NCBI GenBank assembly: GCA_041397825.1
Contig: JAWKVX010000011.1
Location: 1-9,318 of the forward strand
Direction: 5' to 3'
DNA from: JANNSX01 sp041397825
GTDB taxonomy: Bacteria; Pseudomonadota; Alphaproteobacteria; Rhizobiales; Hyphomicrobiaceae
DNA: 9,318 bases
In this document: positions 1 through 7,100 of the stretch, piece by piece
Layout: every line of letters begins with the position of its first letter
How positions within the stretch are numbered: position 1 is the stretch's first letter
Made by a program: the position numbers and the translations under genes
The notes under the pieces: model-generated
What the model saw: the letters and a program-made list of their open reading frames with translations, nothing else
Database searches by the model: none
What the model was told of the DNA's origin: nothing

Positions 1-2
1 CC

Positions 3-776
3 CCGCAGCCCGGTGATCCCTTCATCATCCGCCGGCCGGAGCGGCCCTACACAAGTCTCCTCAACGGCACAGACCGGAAGCTTAAGATCGGATGGTCGGC
101 CGGGCCGCTGATGGACGCCCCGGTCGATCCGGAGATCGCGGCGGCGGTCGAAGCGACAGCCAAGGCACTGGCGGAACTAGGTCATCACGTCGAGGAGTCT
201 TCGCCCATCTTCGATCTCGTCGACATGGACCGGATGCTGACCGAACTTTGGTATTTCCAGTTCGACAAATACCTGGACGGGCTGGGCGCACGTTCCGGCC
301 GCAAAGTCGGGCCCGGGACCGTCGAGCGCGCGACGCTCGCATTCTACGAGTTCGCCAAGAGCCGCTCGGTCGAGGCCTACTTCGCTGCCGTCGAGAAGCT
401 CAGTTTTTTCCGTCGCCAGATCGGCCGGTGGTTTGCGCGCTACGACATCTGGCTCTCACCCACCTGCGCCCAGGTCGCCCAGCCGAACGGCGTCTACGGC
501 ATGAACATCGACGTGCCGCCGCTCGAGTTCCTGCAGCACGAGCAGCGTCCGTGTCAGTTCATGGTTTGGGTCAATGTCTGCGGCGTTCCTGCCATTTCCC
601 TGCCGCTCGGCCAGCATACCAACGGTCTGCCGATCGGCGTGCAGCTTGCCGCGCGTGCAGGCCATGAGGAACACCTCATCGGTCTTGGCGCCGAGCTGGA
701 GAAATCGATGCCGTGGGCGGGACGAACCCCACCCTTGCATGTGAGCCAGATGACGGGAGCGACCGGCCGAGAGTGA
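3..776 (+). CDS. Amidase-signature family protein, C-terminal part (5' end outside window)
   Basis: This is the C-terminal 257 residues of an amidase-signature (AS) hydrolase, a family that cleaves amide bonds with a Ser-cisSer-Lys triad. The frame is open from base 3 to the TGA at 774-776 and reads on upstream of the first ATG (111), so the gene begins outside the window and no start is assigned. The triad-bearing region (Lys loop, GGSS, GGS nucleophile) would lie upstream and cannot be checked. What can be seen matches the C-terminal AS region: KIGWSAG followed by DPEIAAAVEAT, then RRQIGRWFARYDIWLSPT and VCGVPAISLPLG with a final GLPIGVQLAAR. These blocks align with the complete amidase at 904-2388 (DPEIAASVEAT, RRQMGAFFAAYDLLLTPT, ITGNPAISLPLH), so the two are paralogues pointing at each other. 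Substrate unknown. Family certain, completeness of the gene not testable. Confidence 0.93.
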   Translation, partial: PQPGDPFIIRRPERPYTSLLNGTDRKLKIGWSAGPLMDAPVDPEIAAAVEATAKALAELGHHVEESSPIFDLVDMDRMLTELWYFQFDKYLDGLGARSGRKVGPGTVERATLAFYEFAKSRSVEAYFAAVEKLSFFRRQIGRWFARYDIWLSPTCAQVAQPNGVYGMNIDVPPLEFLQHEQRPCQFMVWVNVCGVPAISLPLGQHTNGLPIGVQLAARAGHEEHLIGLGAELEKSMPWAGRTPPLHVSQMTGATGRE

Positions 777-903
777 AAGATGTGACCGGCCCCGACACGC
801 AGGCAGGCCAGTTCCAGACTGAGCATGGCCACTGATATGTCCAATGGTCCCGGCACAAGGACGGGTGCTCGGCGTTAGAGGCGACCCGACGGTAGCGGAC
901 GTG
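777..903. other. Convergent intergenic gap between two amidase genes
   Basis: A 127-bp gap between the stop codons of two convergent amidase genes. A bidirectional terminator would be expected, but I find only weak dyads (for example CGGGT at 862-866 with ACCCG at 884-888, loop 17) and no T-run after either gene. No gene is supported here. Confidence 0.6.
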
Positions 904-2388
904 TCAGAGGGGCCGACGCCTGGCAGGCTTCACAGAGGGCACTCCCTCGAGGTTTGCGCACACATGGACCGGTGGGCGGCGGTCCCTCCACGGTGTCGCC
1001 TCCTCGAGCACGGCTGCGAGCCTCAGAAGGGTTGCGTCCTCACCGAACCGGCCGACGAGATGGATTCCGATCTGAGCGCCGGTCTTTGCCTGATGAAGCG
1101 GCAGCGAGATCGCCGGGTTGCCGGTGATGTTGTAGAGCGGCAGGAAGATGTCGGGGTGCCACATGTAGCGCGTCCAGCCGAGGGCATCATAGTCGGCGTC
1201 CTGGTCCTGTGCCGCGTGTGGAAGGGCGAGCTCGGCCGTCGTCGGCGTCAGCAGGAGATCGTAGGCGGCAAAGAATGCGCCCATCTGGCGCCTGAGGACA
1301 TTCATGGTGGCGAGCGCATCGATGTAGGCGCTGGCGCTGACGCCTTTGCCGTAGAGATAGGTCGCATAGCTGGTTCGCGTCAGGTTCTGGAGGCTCGGCG
1401 TTCGACCGAGCTGCTTGCTCAGATTGTCGATCGAGTTGGCCATGCCGGCAGACCAGATCTCGTGGGTCGACAGGATCAGCTCCTCTCCCGAGATCGGGAG
1501 GACCGTTTCCTCGACCCGGTGCCCCATGCTTTCGAGCAAGCGTCCCGTTGCCTCGACGGACGCGGCGATCTCCGGGTCGACGCGACCGCCGTCTGGCGCC
1601 TTCTTGAGCATGGCGATCTTCAAGCGGCGTGGCTCGCGTCCGAGCTCCTCCATGAAAGGCCGCTCTGGTTTGGGTGCGAGATGAGGGTCGCCGATCGCGG
1701 GGCCGCTCAGCACATCGAGCATCATCGCGGTGTCGCGTACCGTGCGGGTGACGGCGAGATGACAGGACATGCCGGCATTGGGATCGGCCACACCCGGTCC
1801 GTCGCTCACGCGTCCGCGCGTCGGCTTCAGGCCGACGAGCCCTTGGTAGGCGGCAGGCGCCCGCGTCGAGCCGCCACCGTCGCTCGCGTGCGCGATCGGC
1901 ACCGCGCCGCTCGCGACCGCCACGGCCGCGCCGCTCGACGATCCGCCAGGATAGGTGCGCACGTCCCAGGGATTGCAGGTGAGACCGCAGAGCTTTGTGT
2001 TGCAGGAGCTCGCCCAGCCGAGTTCCGGTACGGTCGAGCGGCCGAGAGTGACGAGGCCGCCCTTGCGCATGCGCAGCACGACCTCGCTGTCGTAGGAGCC
2101 GACGAGCCCCTCCGTCAGCTGGCACCCGCACTCCGATTTCACTCCCAGTTCGAACTTGAAGAAGTCCTTGAGGAGTGTCGGCACGCCGGCGAGAGGGCCC
2201 TCGGGCCTTAGACCCTTCAGCGCCTCGACGCGCTCAGGGAAAGTCTCGACCGCGAAGTTGAGCAAAGGGTCGACTTTGCTGATCGCTCGGAGCGCCGTGG
2301 TGCAGACCTCTTGTGCGGTAACCTCGCCGCGGGCGATGAGCCGCGCCAGACCAACGCCGTCGAGTGCGGCATACTCTTCGAGCCTCAT
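904..2388 (-). CDS. Amidase (amidase-signature family), complete
   Basis: A 494-residue amidase-signature hydrolase, the usual length for the family, expected to hydrolyse an amide bond in the cytoplasm; no signal peptide is visible. The catalytic triad can be placed: Lys74 in GVPTLLKDFF, the cis-Ser at about Ser150 in PGGSSSGAA, and the nucleophile Ser174 in DGGGSTR. The 24-residue distance between the two serines is that of known members such as FAAH. The conserved YQGLVGLKPTRGRVS block follows. The ATG at 2388 is preceded by GAGGAGA (2395-2401) at 6 bases, a strong ribosome site. It lies 93 bp downstream of the binding-protein gene on the same strand, so it is probably co-transcribed and may act on the imported solute (inference). 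Family motifs do not separate GatA, fatty-acid amide, indoleacetamide or aryl-amide hydrolases; GatA is unlikely because no gatB or gatC is adjacent. Confidence 0.95.
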   Translation of the reverse strand: MRLEEYAALDGVGLARLIARGEVTAQEVCTTALRAISKVDPLLNFAVETFPERVEALKGLRPEGPLAGVPTLLKDFFKFELGVKSECGCQLTEGLVGSYDSEVVLRMRKGGLVTLGRSTVPELGWASSCNTKLCGLTCNPWDVRTYPGGSSSGAAVAVASGAVPIAHASDGGGSTRAPAAYQGLVGLKPTRGRVSDGPGVADPNAGMSCHLAVTRTVRDTAMMLDVLSGPAIGDPHLAPKPERPFMEELGREPRRLKIAMLKKAPDGGRVDPEIAASVEATGRLLESMGHRVEETVLPISGEELILSTHEIWSAGMANSIDNLSKQLGRTPSLQNLTRTSYATYLYGKGVSASAYIDALATMNVLRRQMGAFFAAYDLLLTPTTAELALPHAAQDQDADYDALGWTRYMWHPDIFLPLYNITGNPAISLPLHQAKTGAQIGIHLVGRFGEDATLLRLAAVLEEATPWRDRRPPVHVCANLEGVPSVKPARRRPL

Positions 2389-2415
2389 CGCAAGTCTCCT
2401 CGGGATTGGCGAGAC

Positions 2416-2443
2416 GAGGCGCCGTCCATCTGCGGGGCGCCTC
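2416..2443 (-). repeat. Inverted repeat between binding-protein and amidase genes (possible mRNA hairpin)
   Basis: Perfect 8-bp arms GAGGCGCC (2416-2423) and GGCGCCTC (2436-2443) with a 12-base loop lie in the 93-bp gap after the binding-protein stop codon. On the minus-strand transcript this would form a GC-rich stem-loop without a following U-run, so it is not a classical terminator. Intercistronic stems after binding-protein genes often protect the upstream message and lower expression of the next gene; that role is inferred here. Confidence 0.6.
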
Positions 2444-2481
2444 CTCTACCGTCTTCTGTCAATCAGGCCGAGAAGGCCCGG

Positions 2482-4086
2482 TCACGCGAACCACCAGCGG
2501 CGCCACATGTATGACCCGTCATGATCGAGGTTCGAGTTCAGATCGCCATGCGCCACAGCCTTTGAATGGGCTGTAACGTAGTTGTTGAACGCCAGCACGA
2601 TCTGGCCGCCGTCGTCATGCAAAAGCTGTTGCATCTCTGCGTACATGGCGCCGCGTTTGGCCTCGTCCGTCTCGGCGCGGGCCGCGACCAGGAGCTCGTT
2701 GAAGCGCGGGTGCTTCCAGAAGGTGTCGTTCCAGGCGGCATCGGCCGCATAGGCCTGGGTCGCCATGGTGTCGATCGCCGATCGGCCGCCCCAGTAGGAG
2801 AGCATGAACGGCTTCTTCATCCATACGACGTCCCAGTAGCTGTCGGCCGCCTCGCTGACGATGTTGATCTCGATTCCCGCCTGTGCCGCCGACGCCTTCA
2901 TGAGTTGCGCTGCATCGAGCGCGCCCGCGAACGCCGCGTCGGACGTCGAAAGATCGATCTTCAAGCTGTCGAGACCCGCCTTTGCCAGGTACTCCTTGGC
3001 CTTTGCCGGATCGAAGCGGTGCCGGGGCTCCGGGTCGATGGCGTATTTGATCGTCGGCGCGAAAGGATTGTCGTTGCCGACCGTGCCGAACCCGAGCAGC
3101 ACCTTCTTCAGCAACTCCTCCCGGTCGAACGCATACTTGAGCGCCATGCGGACATTCGGATTGTCGAACGGCGCGATTGCCGTATTGATCGTCGCAACGA
3201 GATGGGAAAAGCCGGTGACGTTGTCGATCTCGATGTCGGGGTTTGCCTGCAGCAAGCCGATCGTCTTCAGGTCGCAGCGGTCTATGTAGTGCACGGCATT
3301 GCTGACGAGCGCGTTCGAGCGGGCCACGGGATCCGAAACGACGAGCGCCTCGACCTCGTCGAAGTAGACGTTGGCGGCATCCCAATAGTCGGTGTTTCGC
3401 GTCGCCTGGATCGTCACGCCCGGGTCGAACGTTGTCACCTTGAAGGCACCGCAGCCGCCAGACTGCCAATCGACGACGCCATCCTTCGAGGGGAAGATGG
3501 AGAGGCGATAGCTCGCCACCTCATAGCCGAAATCCGCAGACCCGCTCTTCAGCGTAAAGATGACATTGTCACCGTCGGCCTTGATGTCGTCGACGATCTG
3601 CAGTCCCGCCTTCGAGCCTGACTTCGTATCAGGCCCACGATGCATGTTGATCGAGGCGACGACGTCGTCTGCCGTCATCGTCTTGCCGTTGAGGAAGGTC
3701 ACACCCTTGCGCAGCTTGAAGACCCATTTCGTCGCGCCGCTTTCCGTGGTGAAGCTCTCGGCAAGGCGCGGGACGAGGGCGTTCTTCTGGTCGATGTTGA
3801 GGAGCTGATCGCTGATCAGCGTCCCGAACTCTGACGTGTAGAAGTTCGTGCCCCAGGTCGTCGGGTCGAGCGAATCGGTCGAGGCGCCCTGACCGATGGC
3901 CGCCTTGAAGCTGCCGCCGGCCTTCGGTGCGGCACGGGCTTCGGCAACGAACAGGTCCTCGGCCATGACCGCCGTCACGCCGGTGGCGAGTGCGAGTTGC
4001 ACGAACTCGCGACGTGACATCCGTCCGGAGCGGATGTGTCTGCGGGTCCATCCAAGCGATAGGTACTCGAGCGTTGCTCTCGGCAT
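2482..4086 (-). CDS. ABC transporter substrate-binding protein, family 5 (dipeptide/oligopeptide type), Tat-exported
   Basis: A 534-residue extracytoplasmic solute receptor of the SBP_bac_5 (DppA/OppA-like) family, which hands peptides, amines, opines or related solutes to an ABC importer. The N terminus carries a twin-arginine signal, SRREFVQLAL (Arg25-Arg26), a hydrophobic stretch and an AxA site, with ARA|AP near residue 52, so folded export to the periplasm is expected. The family signature sits at residues 121-146 (WVFKLRKGVTFLNG then MTADDVVASI). The frame is open up to 4395, but ATG 4086 is chosen because GGAGGAG (4092-4098) stands 5 bases before it and the extra upstream residues look non-coding. 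ATG 4020 (MSRREF) is possible but has no ribosome site. No permease or ATPase gene follows: the next gene is an amidase. The ligand is unknown; an amide or modified amino acid is suggested only by context. Confidence 0.95.
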   Translation of the reverse strand: MPRATLEYLSLGWTRRHIRSGRMSRREFVQLALATGVTAVMAEDLFVAEARAAPKAGGSFKAAIGQGASTDSLDPTTWGTNFYTSEFGTLISDQLLNIDQKNALVPRLAESFTTESGATKWVFKLRKGVTFLNGKTMTADDVVASINMHRGPDTKSGSKAGLQIVDDIKADGDNVIFTLKSGSADFGYEVASYRLSIFPSKDGVVDWQSGGCGAFKVTTFDPGVTIQATRNTDYWDAANVYFDEVEALVVSDPVARSNALVSNAVHYIDRCDLKTIGLLQANPDIEIDNVTGFSHLVATINTAIAPFDNPNVRMALKYAFDREELLKKVLLGFGTVGNDNPFAPTIKYAIDPEPRHRFDPAKAKEYLAKAGLDSLKIDLSTSDAAFAGALDAAQLMKASAAQAGIEINIVSEAADSYWDVVWMKKPFMLSYWGGRSAIDTMATQAYAADAAWNDTFWKHPRFNELLVAARAETDEAKRGAMYAEMQQLLHDDGGQIVLAFNNYVTAHSKAVAHGDLNSNLDHDGSYMWRRWWFA

Positions 4087-4091
4087 CGTTT

Positions 4092-4098
4092 CTCCTCC
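4092..4098 (-). promoter_or_regulatory. Ribosome binding site of the binding-protein gene
   Basis: GGAGGAG on the minus strand, 5 bases before ATG 4086. It decides the start over the longer open frame (to 4395) and over ATG 4020. Confidence 0.85.
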
Positions 4099-4110
4099 CT
4101 GCAGACGAGC

Positions 4111-4136
4111 GGGCTCGAGCCTTATCCGGCGAGCCC
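4111..4136 (-). repeat. GC-rich hairpin in the 5' leader of the binding-protein gene
   Basis: Arms GGGCTCG (4111-4117) and CGAGCCC (4130-4136) enclose a 12-base loop. The left arm overlaps a 10-bp palindrome, GGCTCGAGCC (4112-4121), that could pair alternatively. The stem ends about 12 bases before the ribosome site, so it could influence mRNA stability or translation (inference). Confidence 0.55.
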
Positions 4137-4181
4137 CCACGGTGTTGCTCCAGCGGCCATGCGAGGCGCGCCGCACCGTAG

Positions 4182-4206
4182 GTTTCGACAGGCTCCTGCA
4201 CGAAAC
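4182..4206. promoter_or_regulatory. 25-bp imperfect dyad, candidate regulator binding site
   Basis: Outer arms GTTTCG (4182-4187) and CGAAAC (4201-4206) enclose inner arms CAGG (4189-4192) and CCTG (4195-4198), with one extra base on one side. It lies 96-120 bp upstream of the binding-protein start, a suitable place for an operator. The LysR protein encoded just upstream is one candidate binder, but the site is not a clear T-N11-A LysR box. Confidence 0.5.
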
Positions 4207-4337
4207 AAGTGATAGTTGCGTATGAATTGATGCGCTGAGATCATGAGCGACTGATGTCAGCGAGCGAAAGTTTCGACCTTCGCGAGGTGGTATGCGCGCG
4301 CGGGGTTGGTGGGGCGGCCGCGCGCAAAACAAACAAG

Positions 4338-4388
4338 ATACCGGCGCGCATCCGACCGGATCACGAGCCGAAACTTTTGCGCCGGTAT
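4338..4388. repeat. 10-bp perfect inverted repeat with nested palindrome
   Basis: ATACCGGCGC (4338-4347) and GCGCCGGTAT (4379-4388) are exact reverse complements, 31 bases apart, with ATCCGACCGGAT (4350-4361) nested between them. The element begins 113 bp after the LysR stop codon. No T-run follows, so a terminator is not supported; a protein-binding site is possible. Confidence 0.5.
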
Positions 4389-4501
4389 GAGACAAGAGCG
4401 GGCGCCGAAATGCGTTCGGGCTCAGAGGGCCCGGGCCAAGCCTCGGCGGCGCAAGACCGGCGCAGAACGCCTTGCGTGAGCTTGCGAAAATCGGCCGTGC
4501 A

Positions 4502-5404
4502 TCAGTCGGTCACGCCGGATGCCGACTCCTCGAGAACGAAATCGAGGAAGACCCGCGCTGCCTGCGGTAGCGGAGGCGATGCCCAGATGGCGATCGTCTC
4601 TATCCGCTCGCTGAGACCGCTGATCGGGATGGCAGCCACGTCCTTGAGTGACAGGTGACGCTGGCAGTCCGGATAGAGCGTGACGCCCCCGCCCGCGACG
4701 ACAAGCCCGAAGATCGCGACGCTCTCCTCGATCGACTGGGCGATCTTCAACGGCACGTCCGCAGCCTTGAAGATGCGGTCGAGATACTCATGGAAGGTCA
4801 GCCAGGTCGGCCGGCTCCCGAGGATCAGTGGCTGGTCTGCGAGGTCGGACAAGGTGAGGTTGGGTCTGTTGGCAAGTGGATGAGTACGGTGCATCAGGGC
4901 ATTGAGGCCATAATCGCCGGTGCGGAAGCTCCGGTATCGGTCGTCGCCGAGCGGCCCCATGGCAAAGCCGATGTCGATCTCGCCGGTCTCGAGGGCGGAC
5001 AATTGTCGCTGTCGCGTTCCCGACATGATCCCGAAGGTGATGTCGGGGTAGAGCCGGCGAAATCCGCAGAGCAACCGCGGAAATTCGGCCTGCGAGGCGA
5101 AATCGTTGACCCCGACTCTGATCTCTCCTGCAAGCCCGTTTGCCACACGCCGGGCCCGGCCGATCCAACGCTCGAAATGTGCGAGAACCTCACGGCACTC
5201 GTCGAGCAGCAGACGGCCCTCGGCCGTGAGGGCAACGCTGCGGGTCGTGCGCGACAGCAGCGGAACGCGCAAGTCTGCTTCCATCTGCGCGACCGTCCGG
5301 CTGATCGCCGATTGCGATCTATTCAGCCGCCGTGCCGCTTCGGAGAAGCTGAGCGCTTCGGCGACAGTGACGAATGTGCGAGCCTGGCGAAGCTCCCAGT
5401 GCAT
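4502..5404 (-). CDS. LysR-family transcriptional regulator
   Basis: A 300-residue LysR-type regulator of standard length. The N-terminal winged helix-turn-helix spans about residues 1-60, with the typical LRQARTFVTVAEALSFSEAA, then the recognition helix in SQSAISRTVAQME and RTTRSVALTAEG. The effector domain follows (IRVGVN from residue 95, GEIDIGFAMG at 141-150, VAGGGVTLYP at 236-245). The open frame extends upstream to 5509, but ATG 5404 places the helix-turn-helix at the family's normal distance from the N terminus and has GAGGT 4 bases before it; ATG 5461 would add 19 residues. It starts 64 bp after the methyltransferase stop on the same strand, so it may be co-transcribed with it. It probably controls the flanking genes in response to a pathway metabolite; the effector cannot be told from sequence. 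Confidence 0.95.
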   Translation of the reverse strand: MHWELRQARTFVTVAEALSFSEAARRLNRSQSAISRTVAQMEADLRVPLLSRTTRSVALTAEGRLLLDECREVLAHFERWIGRARRVANGLAGEIRVGVNDFASQAEFPRLLCGFRRLYPDITFGIMSGTRQRQLSALETGEIDIGFAMGPLGDDRYRSFRTGDYGLNALMHRTHPLANRPNLTLSDLADQPLILGSRPTWLTFHEYLDRIFKAADVPLKIAQSIEESVAIFGLVVAGGGVTLYPDCQRHLSLKDVAAIPISGLSERIETIAIWASPPLPQAARVFLDFVLEESASGVTD

Positions 5405-5468
5405 CGGGACCTCGCGCCGCTTTGCTCTCGGACCACCGGGCTCTGGCAGGATGTGGACCATGGACAGC

Positions 5469-7013
5469 TCAGATCGGCAGGGCTCCGCCTTCGGACTTCC
5501 GCCGCGCAACGAAGTCGGCGAGTGCGGCCACGCGGCTCAAGTCGTTCGGCGGCGACACATACTCGGCAAGGGTCTTCTTCCAGATCGTGTTGGCGCGCTC
5601 TGTCGCGCTGCGCGAGCCGTCCTCGCTCCATTGGCCGTAGTTGCGCCAGTCGGAGACGAGCGGCGAATAGAAGGCGTTGCTGTAGCGTTCCATGGTGTGG
5701 GGCGCCGAGAAATAGTGTCCACCCGGGCCTACGGTGGCCATGTCCTCGAGCGCGAGCTCGTCCTCCGAAAACGGCACCGGCTGGAAGAGCTCCGCGAACA
5801 TCTGCAGCATCTCGACATCGAGAATGAACTTCTCGAGCGAGATCGTGAGGCCGCCCTCGAGCCAGCCTGCCCCGTGGTAGAGCAGGTTGCAGCCGCCCAT
5901 CAGTGCGCTCCAGAGGGACATCTGCGCTTCATAGACCGCTTGCGCATCCGGCGCGTTGGACGCGTTGGCGTTCGTGGCGCGGAAGGGAAGGCCGACGCGA
6001 CGCGCAAGCTGTCCCGCACCAAAGGTCGCCTTGGCGAACTCTGGCGTTCCGAAGGCGGGCGAACCTGATCGCATGTCGACGTTCGAAGTGAAACAGCCAT
6101 AGATGCCCGGTGCACCGGGCCGAACGGCCTGCGAAAGCACGAAGCAGGCGAGCGCTTCGGCGTGCGCTTGGGTGAGCGCGCCCGGAATGGTGATCGGCGC
6201 CATGGCACCGGCGAGCGTGAAGGGGGTCATCAGCACCATCTGCCCGGCCTCCGCGAATGACATGATGCCGTGGGCCATGGGAATGTCGAGCTGAAGCGGC
6301 GAGTTCGTGTTGATGGCCGTGTAGCAGCAGCAGTGCTGGGGGAGGGCATCGTGTGCGAGACCGTGGGCCAGCGCGACCATTTCGAGGCAATCGCGGATCT
6401 GGTCGGGGCCGCGGCTATAGATGAAGGGCACGCGGTCGGTGAGGGTCAGTTGGGCATGCATGATCTCGAGGTGCCGGAACTGAAGCTCGACATCTTGGGC
6501 TTCCACGATGCCGGGCCCCATGACGTGCAGCACGTCGAATGACTGTGCGAGCTTGGTCAGATCCCTGAAGTCGGCCAGCGTGCCGTTGCGCTTGCCCCCG
6601 TCGATTCGGGAGATGTGCGGAGCGCCACCGGTGGTTGCGACCGCGACGTGATTGCCGCCCATGCGCAACCGGTCGGTCGAGCCGCGAATCACGAAATCGA
6701 CCATGCGCGGTGTCGTCTGCAGCGCCTTCTCGACCATGCCGCGGTCGATGCGTACGGTGAGGCGGCTTTCGTCGACTTTAGCTCCGGCCTTTCTGTAGCA
6801 GGCCCGTGCCTCCGGGCTCAGTACACGCATGCCGATCGTCTCGAGCACGCCGAGCGCAGCTTCGTGCATATGCTCGACCTGATCGTCGGAGAAGACCCGG
6901 ATCGGGGGAAAGGGATTGGAAATCCGGCGATAGGCCGCCGATCTTGGAGGATGGGTCAGGGCACCCCTCTGTCGGCGTGCACGCCTTGCGGTTCCACCTT
7001 CCGAAGCCGCCAT
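5469..7013 (-). CDS. Trimethylamine methyltransferase family protein (MttB/COG5598, non-pyrrolysine type)
   Basis: A 514-residue protein of the MttB superfamily. Characterised non-pyrrolysine members (for example MtgB for glycine betaine, MtpB for proline betaine) demethylate quaternary amines and pass the methyl group to a corrinoid protein. Family blocks seen: HEAALGVLETIGMRV (residues 50-64), WSALMGGCNLLYHGAGWLEG (368-387), SLEKFILDVEML (392-403), GPGGHYFSAPHTMERY (429-444) and a C-terminal RANTIWKKTLAEY (473-485). The frame has no in-frame amber codon and ends in TGA, so it is not a pyrrolysine enzyme. ATG 7013 is preferred because family similarity begins soon after it; the ribosome site is weak (GGGGA about 9 bases upstream) and an ATG at 7070 is possible. 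No corrinoid protein, pterin methyltransferase or reductive activator is visible nearby. The substrate is therefore open; a methylated amine or betaine is the family-based guess. Confidence 0.92.
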   Translation of the reverse strand: MAASEGGTARRARRQRGALTHPPRSAAYRRISNPFPPIRVFSDDQVEHMHEAALGVLETIGMRVLSPEARACYRKAGAKVDESRLTVRIDRGMVEKALQTTPRMVDFVIRGSTDRLRMGGNHVAVATTGGAPHISRIDGGKRNGTLADFRDLTKLAQSFDVLHVMGPGIVEAQDVELQFRHLEIMHAQLTLTDRVPFIYSRGPDQIRDCLEMVALAHGLAHDALPQHCCCYTAINTNSPLQLDIPMAHGIMSFAEAGQMVLMTPFTLAGAMAPITIPGALTQAHAEALACFVLSQAVRPGAPGIYGCFTSNVDMRSGSPAFGTPEFAKATFGAGQLARRVGLPFRATNANASNAPDAQAVYEAQMSLWSALMGGCNLLYHGAGWLEGGLTISLEKFILDVEMLQMFAELFQPVPFSEDELALEDMATVGPGGHYFSAPHTMERYSNAFYSPLVSDWRNYGQWSEDGSRSATERANTIWKKTLAEYVSPPNDLSRVAALADFVARRKSEGGALPI

Positions 7014-7048
7014 GACGCAATCCCCAATCCGGCCGCATGACGTCGCTG

Positions 7049-7062
7049 CTGGCGCGCGCCAG
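7049..7062. repeat. 14-bp perfect palindrome upstream of the methyltransferase gene
   Basis: CTGGCGCGCGCCAG is exactly self-complementary and lies 36-49 bp before ATG 7013, downstream of the candidate promoter. It could be a protein-binding site or form a short leader hairpin. A second palindrome, CGGCGCGCCG, lies at 7079-7088 within the promoter spacer. GC-rich palindromes arise easily in this composition, so a role is uncertain. Confidence 0.5.
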
Positions 7063-7068
7063 GGGCTC

Positions 7069-7098
7069 AATATCGCATCGGCGCGCCGGAACGGTCAA
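7069..7098 (-). promoter_or_regulatory. Candidate promoter of the methyltransferase gene
   Basis: On the minus strand, TTGACC (7098-7093) matches five of six -35 positions and GATATT (7074-7069) four of six -10 positions, with an 18-base spacer. The 12-bp operator-like palindrome lies 2 bp upstream of the -35. The position suits transcription of the methyltransferase gene separately from gntR. Based on consensus matching only. Confidence 0.4.
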
Positions 7099-7100
7099 TC

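Larger units (their letters stand above)
4087..4501. other. 415-bp intergenic region upstream of the binding-protein gene
   Basis: This gap between the LysR stop and the binding-protein start holds no supportable gene. It must contain the 5' leader, and probably a promoter, of the binding-protein/amidase pair. It is rich in symmetry: hairpin arms at 4111-4117/4130-4136, a 25-bp dyad at 4182-4206, CGAAAGTTTCG at 4265-4275, and 10-bp arms at 4338-4347/4379-4388 around ATCCGACCGGAT (4350-4361). The hexamer GTTTCG or its complement occurs at 4182, 4201, 4270 and 4369. I could not assign a convincing sigma-70 -35/-10 pair. Confidence 0.7.

Noticed and set aside
777..903. Bidirectional terminator between the convergent amidases
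   Set aside because: Only short weak dyads without T-runs were found.
844..2211. 455-residue open frame on the + strand
   Set aside because: It is antisense to the amidase gene, has low-complexity Arg/Ala-rich translation and no family motif; the minus-strand frame carries the full amidase signature.
904..2388. GatA subunit of the tRNA amidotransferase
   Set aside because: The amidase signature is shared, but no gatB or gatC is adjacent and the context is catabolic.
2566..3621. 351-residue open frame on the + strand
   Set aside because: It lies wholly antisense to the binding-protein gene and shows no recognisable domain; high GC content keeps the opposite frame open.
4087..4395. 103-residue N-terminal extension of the binding protein
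   Set aside because: ATG 4086 has a strong ribosome site and is followed directly by a Tat signal peptide, which would be internal in the longer version.
4655..5827. 390-residue open frame on the + strand
   Set aside because: It runs antisense across LysR and the methyltransferase C terminus and has no domain.
5469..7013. Pyrrolysine-encoding mttB
   Set aside because: The frame contains no in-frame TAG and ends in TGA, so it belongs to the non-pyrrolysine branch.
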